Part shown: positions 1 through 6,000 of the stretch, one piece after another
How positions within the stretch are numbered: position 1 is the first letter of the stretch
Layout: each line of letters starts with the position of its first letter
Source of the DNA: Methanospirillum sp.
Lineage (GTDB): Archaea; Halobacteriota; Methanomicrobia; Methanomicrobiales; Methanospirillaceae
Direction of reading: 5' to 3'
DNA length: 7,955 nucleotides
NCBI GenBank assembly: GCA_028695895.1
Contig: JAQVIE010000045.1
Coordinates: forward strand, 1 to 7,955
Position numbers and translations under genes: made by a program
Notes under the pieces: generated by a model
Database searches by the model: none
The model's input: the letters and a program-made list of their open reading frames with translations, nothing else
Told to the model about the DNA's origin: nothing

Positions 1-112
1 AATACATCACATCAACAGTTCCATTGAACTGTTTTGCAATACTGATTGCATAGTTGAGCGCCCGAAAGCTCTCTTTTGAGCCATCCACACCAATGAGTAT
101 ATGAGAAAACAT
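1..112 (-). CDS. Universal stress protein (UspA family), N-terminal part, cut by window edge
   Basis: The minus strand reads ATG at 112-110 and stays open for 37 codons to the window edge, beginning MFSHILIGVDGSKES. This is the usual opening of a UspA-family protein: a first beta strand (ILIGVDGS) with Asp10, the acidic residue that contacts adenine in ATP-binding members, then a helix (RALNYAISIAKQF) and the start of the second strand (VDVMY). Family members are small soluble dimeric proteins of about 140-150 residues linked to stress survival; the ATP-binding GxxGx9GS motif lies in the missing part. The start is fixed because the in-frame ATG at 130-128 meets a stop two codons later and the ATG at 122-120 is in another frame. 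There is no strong Shine-Dalgarno site. It is transcribed away from the kinase genes. The family call is firm; the specific role is unknown. Confidence 0.85.
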   Translation of the reverse strand, partial: MFSHILIGVDGSKESFRALNYAISIAKQFNGTVDVMY

Positions 113-135
113 TACTTTTCATTATCTCATAATTA

Positions 136-147
136 CTTAAATAAATG
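136..147 (-). promoter_or_regulatory. Candidate TATA box of the universal stress protein gene
   Basis: On the minus strand this reads CATTTATTTAAG, an A/T-rich stretch similar to the archaeal TATA consensus. Its centre lies about 30 bases before the start codon at 112, which would give a transcript start within a few bases of the ATG, so a leaderless or nearly leaderless message. That fits the lack of a Shine-Dalgarno site. The surrounding DNA is generally A/T-rich, so this is only a plausible match. Confidence 0.4.
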
Positions 148-152
148 CCTGA

Positions 153-175
153 TATGTTTACAAAACATAATTATG
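153..175. promoter_or_regulatory. Two overlapping palindromes upstream of the universal stress protein gene
   Basis: TATGTTT (153-159) and AAACATA (163-169) form a perfect 7-bp inverted repeat around ACA. CATAATTATG (166-175) is a perfect 10-bp palindrome sharing the last four bases of the first. They sit just upstream of the candidate TATA box at 136-147, where an archaeal activator or a repressor dimer could bind. The regulator is unknown, and A/T-rich palindromes also arise by chance. Confidence 0.35.
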
Positions 176-270
176 ATTAGATAAGGATTTTCTTTCTTTT
201 TGCTTTCGAAAATCGCTTCGGATCTTTTCATTTCATATATCGCATACATATTGGTGCCTTTACAATTCTC

Positions 271-278
271 TATAAATA
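271..278 (+). promoter_or_regulatory. Candidate TATA box before the small gene at 302
   Basis: TATAAATA lies 24-31 bases before the GTG codon at 302, the normal distance from an archaeal TATA box to a transcript start. This would make a leaderless or very short-leader message for the 48-residue frame. The element reads almost as well on the other strand and lies in A/T-rich DNA, so the direction is not certain. Confidence 0.35.
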
Positions 279-301
279 TTATAAACAATTAACAGGTTAT
301 T

Positions 302-448
302 GTGAGTGTTGGATCAGATAGCTGTGCATCTAATGAAATAAATGATTACCTGGAACTGCTGGCTGAAATTGATAAAAAGCCCCGGGTAAATGTTGATTCA
401 AGGTTATTGATGAAGATGTACAATGATTTTCCGGTTACATCATCATAA
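302..448 (+). CDS. Possible small protein of 48 residues, function unknown
   Basis: A GTG-started frame runs 48 codons to TAA. The product begins VSVGSDSCASNEINDYLELL and ends MYNDFPVTSS. I do not recognise it. It has no signal peptide, membrane segment or Cys/His cluster. Residues 12-24 (INDYLELLAEIDK) could form an acidic amphipathic helix, and a basic patch (KKPRVNVDSR) follows. Support comes from the protein-like composition, an AGGT four bases before the GTG as a weak ribosome-binding site, and a TATA-like element at 271-278. An in-frame stop at 290-292 prevents a longer upstream form. It is separated from the universal stress protein gene by a divergent intergenic stretch and from the next small frame by 125 bases. 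It could instead be a remnant of a longer gene or a chance frame. Confidence 0.4.
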   Translation: MSVGSDSCASNEINDYLELLAEIDKKPRVNVDSRLLMKMYNDFPVTSS

Positions 449-492
449 GAAGGAAAGTGCGCTATTGATAAGAAGGGATTTCTTTCTCTTCA

Positions 493-500
493 TTTATATG
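493..500 (+). promoter_or_regulatory. Candidate TATA box for the small frame at 574 and the receiver-kinase gene
   Basis: TTTATATG resembles the archaeal TTTATATA consensus and would place a transcript start near 520-527. That would put the right half of the inverted repeat at 496-582 in the leader of the transcript carrying the small frame and the kinase. The TATA element overlaps the left arm of that repeat, so a protein bound there could block it. A second A/T-rich stretch at 552-568 is an alternative, which would put the start after codon 1 of the small frame. Confidence 0.35.
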
Positions 501-582
501 TCATCCTAAATCTGTTTCATTCTTTAAAAAACAACCAACTTGAAAGAATGAAATAAATATTTATTTATCAGAGATGACATAT
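496..582. repeat. Long imperfect inverted repeat upstream of the receiver-kinase gene
   Basis: Three pairs of arms are nested around one loop. ATATGTCATC (496-505) matches GATGACATAT (573-582) perfectly. TCTG (511-514) matches CAGA (569-572). TTTCATTCTTT (515-525) matches AAAGAATGAAA (543-553) perfectly. That gives 25 paired bases, with 5 unpaired on the left (506-510), 15 on the right (554-568) and a 17-base loop (526-542). Possible roles are a cruciform or regulator-binding region, a transcript terminator for the small gene ending at 448, or the remains of a miniature transposable element. I see no clear target-site duplication beside the arms, so the transposon reading is weak. Confidence 0.75.
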
Positions 583-714
583 GCAATCCGGTTTTTATCA
601 AATAAAAAATCAAACGTTACAACTGAAGAAATTGCAAGTGCTTCTGCCATGATCATTGAGATAATTGAGAAGCTTCAACATATAATTGGAGAATTTTTGT
701 TTAATTATGAATGA
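574..714 (+). CDS. Possible small protein of 46 residues overlapping the kinase start, function unknown
   Basis: An ATG frame of 46 codons ends in TGA at 712-714, eight bases inside the receiver-kinase gene that starts at 707, in a different frame. The product begins MTYAIRFLSNKKSNVTTEE and continues as an Ile/Glu-rich segment (MIIEIIEKLQHIIGEFLF) that would fold as one amphipathic helix. There is no signal peptide, and I recognise no family. The overlap is what translational coupling to the kinase would look like, which is the main support. Against it, no Shine-Dalgarno site precedes the ATG, and the start codon lies inside the right arm of the inverted repeat at 496-582. It could be a chance frame in leader DNA or a decayed gene end. 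Confidence 0.35.
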   Translation: MTYAIRFLSNKKSNVTTEEIASASAMIIEIIEKLQHIIGEFLFNYE

Positions 715-2956
715 TCTGCAGCTTAAGATCCTCTATGTTGATGATGAGACTGATCTTTTAAACATTGGAAAGATCTTCATGGAACGGTTTGGTAATATCA
801 TCGTAGATACCTCTCCATCAGCTGCGAATGCCCTGGAAAAGCTTGCAAAGAGTTCTTATGATGGCATTGTATCTGACTACCTGATGCCAGAAATGGACGG
901 AATTGAGCTATTAAAAGAAGTCCGGGAACGTTATGGTGAGATTCCTTTTATTCTTTTTACCGGTCGAGGCAGGGAGGAAGTGGTTATTCAGGCGATTGAA
1001 TACGGGGTGGATTTTTATCTTCAGAAAGGAGGAGATCCAAAATCCCAGTTTGCTGAACTTGTGCATAAAATCCAACAGGCAGTGCGAAGAAAAAAAGCAG
1101 AACATGCACTGATTCAAAGTGAACGTACATCCCGTGCCCTCCTTGATGCTACTACTGATGCAGTTGTGCTGTTTAACAGGAATCTGATAATTCTTTCCAC
1201 TAATGAAACATTTGCAAAACGGTTAAATAAAAAACTGAAAGATCTCATCGGTAGCAACTTAAATGAGATTTTACCTCCTGAATCATCTGATTATTTTTTA
1301 AACAGGATTCAGGAGGTAACCAGAACAATGCAAGCAGTACGGTTTGAAGAAAATCAGGATGGAATTTTTCTTGAAAATAGTTTTTATCCTATTTTTGATG
1401 ACCATGGAGAAGTAGTCAGTTTTGCGGTTTACAGCAGAGATATTACCGAAAAAAAGCAGATTGAAAAAGAGTTGCGTAATGCTTATGAGAGAATTGCTGC
1501 TGATGAAGATGAGTTAAGGGCAAATTACAAGAAGCTTGCAAAAAGTGAAGCTTGGTTTAAATCCCTTTTTGATCAGACATTTCAGTTTATCTGGGTACTG
1601 GACCTGGAAGGAAGAGTGATACGGGCAAACAGGGCTGCTCTGGCCCTTGTTGGAGGAGATTTGGAGACGGTTGCTAATAAACCATTCTGGGAAACCCTGT
1701 GGTGGTCTAATGATATTACAGCGCAGAAAAAAGTCTGTGATGCCATTGAAAAGGCAAAACTTGGTGAAACCGTCAGATTTGAGTCAACTCATAAAGATGC
1801 CAAAGACCAGATCCATATCGTGGATTTTGAAATAAAACCCATATTGAATACAAATGGAGTACCGATTGCCCTTATTCCTGAAAGCCGGGATATCACCGAA
1901 TTAAAAAAGAAAGAACAGGAGATTATGTTTGCCAAAGAGAGGCTTCGAAAATTTATTGAAAATATTCCAATGCTGGCAATACAGGGTTACCGGCTGGATG
2001 GAACAACGACATACTGGCATGATACTGCTGAAAAACTTTATGGATATTCAAAAGATGAAGCCATCGGTAAAAATCTCCTGGATTTAATCATCCCTCCTGA
2101 AATGAGAAATGATGTCAGGGAGAGCATGATTTATATGAAAAAAACAGGAATGCCTATTCCGGCATCTGAGCTTTCCCTGATGAGAAAAGACGAATCAAGG
2201 GTTTCAGTTTTCTCTTCACATGCAATTCTGAATGATAGTAACGGAGAAAAAGAATTATTCTGTTTTGATATAGATCTCAGAGAACAGAAACAAACTGAAA
2301 AGGTCATACGCCAGGCAAACCGAAAGCTGAGCCTTCTTAGCAGTATCACAAGGCATGATATCAACAACCAGTTAAACGTACTTAATGGAAGTCTTTACCT
2401 AATGAAAAATAATGGGATAAATGAAGATATCTGGCCTTATTTCAAAATAGTTTGTGCTGCTACCCGCAAGATTGAATCGATGATTGCATTTACCGGGGAG
2501 TACGATAAGATCGGAATAAAAGAGCCGCAATGGCAGAATATCTCTGTTTTAACTCGCACGGTTATGGAAGAACCTTTCTTATCCAGTTATTCTGCCATCT
2601 GTGATATTCCTGAAAATCTTGAAATTTTTGCCGATCCCCTTGTTGAAAAAGTCTGGTATAATCTTGTTGAGAATGCTGTAAAATATGGAGAGAAGATAAC
2701 GACTTTTCGGTTTTATGTCTCAAAGGAAGGGGCTGATCTTTTAATCGTGTTTGAAGATGACGGGATTGGAATTAGTAAAGATGAAAAAGAAAAGATATTT
2801 GAGTTTGGATATGGGCAAAATACCGGTATGGGCCTTCCCTTGTCAAGGGAAATACTTGCAATCACTGATATAACAATAAAAGAGACCGGGGAAGAAGATT
2901 CAGGGGCACGATTTGAGATACTGGTTCCTCAAGGGATGCATCGTGTTGGTAGATAG
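707..2956 (+). CDS. Cytoplasmic hybrid histidine kinase: receiver, three PAS domains, kinase core (749 aa)
   Basis: This is a soluble two-component protein with no membrane helix. Residues 1-125 are a receiver domain with acidic Asp12/Asp13, phosphoacceptor Asp57 (SDYLMPEMDG), Thr85 (FTGRG) and Lys107 (YLQKGG). Three PAS domains follow at about 140-250, 282-398 and 410-528; the first two end in DIT(E), and a helical linker (about 248-281) joins them. The dimerisation box has His550 (TRHDINNQL). The ATPase domain shows the N box (NLVENAVKYG, Asn656), G1 (EDDGIGI, 683-689), F box (IFEFGYG), G2 (TGMGLPLSREI) and a final GARFEILVP. All catalytic residues seen are intact. I chose ATG 707 because MNDLQLKILYVDDE is a normal receiver start; TTG 686 would add seven poor residues. 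GGAG at 688-691 is 15 bases away, longer than usual. The gene lacks an output domain, so it may act within a phosphorelay. The ligands of its PAS domains are unknown. Confidence 0.95.
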   Translation: MNDLQLKILYVDDETDLLNIGKIFMERFGNIIVDTSPSAANALEKLAKSSYDGIVSDYLMPEMDGIELLKEVRERYGEIPFILFTGRGREEVVIQAIEYGVDFYLQKGGDPKSQFAELVHKIQQAVRRKKAEHALIQSERTSRALLDATTDAVVLFNRNLIILSTNETFAKRLNKKLKDLIGSNLNEILPPESSDYFLNRIQEVTRTMQAVRFEENQDGIFLENSFYPIFDDHGEVVSFAVYSRDITEKKQIEKELRNAYERIAADEDELRANYKKLAKSEAWFKSLFDQTFQFIWVLDLEGRVIRANRAALALVGGDLETVANKPFWETLWWSNDITAQKKVCDAIEKAKLGETVRFESTHKDAKDQIHIVDFEIKPILNTNGVPIALIPESRDITELKKKEQEIMFAKERLRKFIENIPMLAIQGYRLDGTTTYWHDTAEKLYGYSKDEAIGKNLLDLIIPPEMRNDVRESMIYMKKTGMPIPASELSLMRKDESRVSVFSSHAILNDSNGEKELFCFDIDLREQKQTEKVIRQANRKLSLLSSITRHDINNQLNVLNGSLYLMKNNGINEDIWPYFKIVCAATRKIESMIAFTGEYDKIGIKEPQWQNISVLTRTVMEEPFLSSYSAICDIPENLEIFADPLVEKVWYNLVENAVKYGEKITTFRFYVSKEGADLLIVFEDDGIGISKDEKEKIFEFGYGQNTGMGLPLSREILAITDITIKETGEEDSGARFEILVPQGMHRVGR

Positions 2957-2998
2957 AACCTGAACAGGTTTTAGGTCAGAACATGGCCTAATATTTTT
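2957..2998 (+). terminator. Two tandem hairpins followed by a T-run, end of the receiver-kinase gene
   Basis: Directly after the TAG stop, AACCTG (2957-2962) pairs with CAGGTT (2965-2970). Then TTAGGTCA (2971-2978) pairs with TGGCCTAA (2984-2991), eight pairs including one T-G wobble around a five-base loop. TATTTTT follows at 2992-2998. Archaeal termination depends mainly on the T-run, which is short here; the hairpins strengthen the case. The minus-strand kinase gene stops at 3086, so the site also separates two converging transcripts. Confidence 0.6.
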
Positions 2999-3085
2999 CA
3001 TTTGCTTCCGAAGATCAGGCAGCAGCACGATGACACTCCTTTTATCCATTTTACCTGCCGTAAACGGGAAGAAGAAATGATTGTT

Positions 3086-6000
3086 TTAATCTTTTTGAAA
3101 ACGGAATTTCCTTGCCGGCACAAGGATCTCAAATCTTGCACCAGATCCTTCTGTCCCTGTTTCCAGGATTGAAAGACCGGTTATAGCTAAAATCTCCCGT
3201 GAAATAAAAAGACCTACACCGGTATGTTTTCCATACCCATGGGTAAAGACAGCCTCCTTTTCCCTGGCAGAAATTCCAATCCCGTCATCTGAACATGATA
3301 TGATAAGGTCTTCATTTTTAATTTCAGACATAAACCGTATCTTTGTAACTTTTTCTCCATGCCTGATAGCGTTCTCCATTAAAGTCACAAAAACCTTCCT
3401 GATGATTGGATCAGCATAGATTTCAAGACTCCCGGGTATATCTATCTCCACTGTGACCATTCTGTGGGTTACTTCTGATAATGCATCTGTAATTGTCTGA
3501 TGCACCGGCTGCCAGCCAGATGAAGCTATCCCGAAGTTCTCGTAAACCCTGGTAAATCCAATTATTGACTGTATCCGTTCGGTTGAATTGCTGGCCAGGG
3601 AGATATATTCCTGTATCTCTGAAAGATCAGATGTTTCACTGCAGAGATAGTGAAGAGACTGGATTATCTGCACCTGGTTAATTATATCATGTCGGGTCAG
3701 ACTGGTTAACAATCTGAGCTTTTGGTTTAATTCGCTTAGGGCTTTTTCAGCATTCCTCTTCTCAGTAATGTCCATAGCAATATGAATAATCCGGTCAACC
3801 GAACCATCTATGGTAAGGATTGGAGAGCAGGTGACAAGATATGTCCCACCAAATGCGGAGACCTCTATCTCACATGTTTCAGTTCTTTTTGTCTGGAGCA
3901 ATTTTACACAGGGGCAGCCATCTACCGGAGTAACCGCGTTTTCCCCATGGAAGATCTCCCAACAATTTTTCCCAATTAACTCATCAAGAGTTATTCCGGT
4001 CTTTTCAATCACAATGGAGTTTGCATTAAGAATCCGGTTATTAATATCCAAAATAAGAGCAGGACTTCCGATAGATTGAAAAATCTGTTCCCAGTTATGT
4101 TTTGCCTGGGATAGTTCATCAACCTGCTGCCTTAGTTCTTCGTCCCGTTCATGCAATTCTTCGGTAAGCTGGTTCTCTTTTACCAATGTAATCTCCAGGT
4201 CTTCGTTCTTTTTCCGTATTGCACTGATGAGTGAATCCCGTTCGGTAATAATCCGTGCGAGCCTGATATTGGCCCAGCTGACTTTTGAGATCAGACTCAC
4301 AAGGTTGGTATAAAATTGCATTACCGCATCTATACTCTCCCTGCTCCACCTTGGCACCTGTTTGAGTGCCTGGATATATTCCTCCTCGTCAAACCCGTAT
4401 TTTCGCGCCTGTTTCGAAAAAAAGGAATAATCTATCTCTTCATCGTCAAAGAAGAACTGACCAAGGAAAAGGTTTCCAAGATGTGCTCCCCCAAGCATTA
4501 TCGGAGTTGCCATATCCCACATATTATTCCTGCACCGGTACAGCTTAAAAGTCCCAGGAGCTACCCCGGATGATAACTGTGTGTCACTCTCAATGCATTG
4601 TTTGCAGGTTTCCGGATGTACCCGATGAAACTTAGTACAGATATCCCGCCATCCGGTTTTAACCAGAACATTCCCATTGATATCAACGATACCCACTCCA
4701 ATATTTGTAAGCGAGTAAAAATAATCCATGAGTTGTTGAATTTCTGTGACATCGATAATATCTGAAAGGCTGAGAGTTTCAATGTCTCCTTCGGGTAATA
4801 AAATTGCATCCAATTTACGTTTTAATTCTGTTTTACTCTGGATTAATTCTTCTTCAACCTCTTTTTGTCTTGTAATGTCGGTTGCAACCCGGAGATGAAC
4901 CAGCCTTCCATCACTCCACCTGATAACCCGGTCCCTACAGTCATACCACCGTCCATTCCAGGAATTTCTATTTTCACTCTGATATACACCAGTTGGTCCT
5001 GATTCATCCATGAGCTGGTCATTGGTGCAGAATGAGCATGGACCTGTCTGGCCCTTTTCGATTACCTGGTAACATTTTTTTCCTGCAATGTCTCCAAACA
5101 GGCTTCTGCCATGTTTATTAATATAAAGCATCTCATAGGTCTTAAGATCTGCAACATAAATGTAGGCATCAATACTGTCAAGGATGGTAAAGAGTTCAGC
5201 TTCAATCTCATGGATACGGAGCCTGGCTGACGAAAGGAGTTTTTCTGAAGAAATGTCTGATTCATCTATTTCTTGTTCATCCCGTCCACCCCTTTTATGC
5301 AAAGTCTGGTCAATGGAAGGAGATGTGATGATATTATAATTTTTTCTCAGCATCTGCAGAATCTTGTCTGACTCAACCCACCGCAGGTCAAGATGGGTTA
5401 CAATATCATCGATCCTCCGGACCTGTTCTGATATTTTTGATGCAACATCACAATCCTCTGCAATCTCAGTATAAGTGAGGATGAGGGTTAATGGATTTCT
5501 AATCTGGTCATTGAGCACGGAGAACTGAGCAAGGTTTTTCTGGATCTGGGCAACTGATGCTTTATTTTCCAGCTCAAGTCTTTTTATCAGGGTAATGTCT
5601 CTTCCCTGTGCAATCGTTGCAACCGGGTGTTCACCTGATGAATCATAAATCGTGGAAATGTTCCAGATTACAGATCTTGTTGAACCGTCTTTATGCTGAA
5701 TTGGTATTTCAACGGTGTCAAGCCTCACTCCGGCACTGGTGGTCTTTAAAAGACGCATCGAATATTCCACCTTGTCTGATGGGATTAATGTCTTAATTGA
5801 CTTTCCAAGAACTTCATACGAAGTTATTCCAAGCAGGCTCTCACATGAGTGATTTAAACGAGTTATGGTGAAGTTGGGGTCCCATACTATGATTGGAACA
5901 TTTGCATAGTTTATCAGATTTTCTAGATAGGTTGTTGTCTGCCTGAGTCGCTCTTCTGCTGATGCAAGGGCATTGAACTGGAATCTGAGTTCTTCTTCAG

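Noticed and set aside
133..249. Minus-strand frame of 38 codons (MYAIYEMKRSEAIFESKKKE...) ahead of the universal stress protein gene, with AAAGG eight bases before the ATG
   Set aside because: Its end runs through the probable TATA box and palindromes of the stress gene, the composition is Lys/Ile-rich as expected from A/T-rich DNA, and no family is recognisable.
496..582. Insertion sequence or CRISPR repeat reading of the inverted repeat
   Set aside because: No transposase, no clear target-site duplication, and no spaced direct repeats are present in the window.
686..706. TTG 686 as the start of the receiver kinase, adding seven residues
   Set aside because: ATG 707 gives a standard receiver N-terminus, and GGAG at 688-691 would fall inside the extended coding region.
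911..1117. Minus-strand frame of 68 codons inside the receiver-kinase gene
   Set aside because: It lies opposite the receiver domain, whose conserved residues prove the plus frame; its composition (Phe, Cys, Ser) is typical of antisense translation.
2131..2367. Minus-strand frame of 78 codons inside the receiver-kinase gene
   Set aside because: It is antisense to the third PAS domain and the H-box, with no start signal or recognisable domain.
3058..3067. CCGTAAACGG as a hairpin terminator of the large kinase
   Set aside because: Only four pairs around a two-base loop, with no T-run following on the minus strand.
3782..4573. Several plus-strand frames of 60-89 codons within the large kinase gene
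   Set aside because: All are opposite well-defined PAS and PocR domains and look like antisense shadows.
4149..5265. Minus-strand frames of 66-82 codons in other frames of the large kinase
   Set aside because: They overlap the intact kinase frame on the same strand and lack any domain or start signal.
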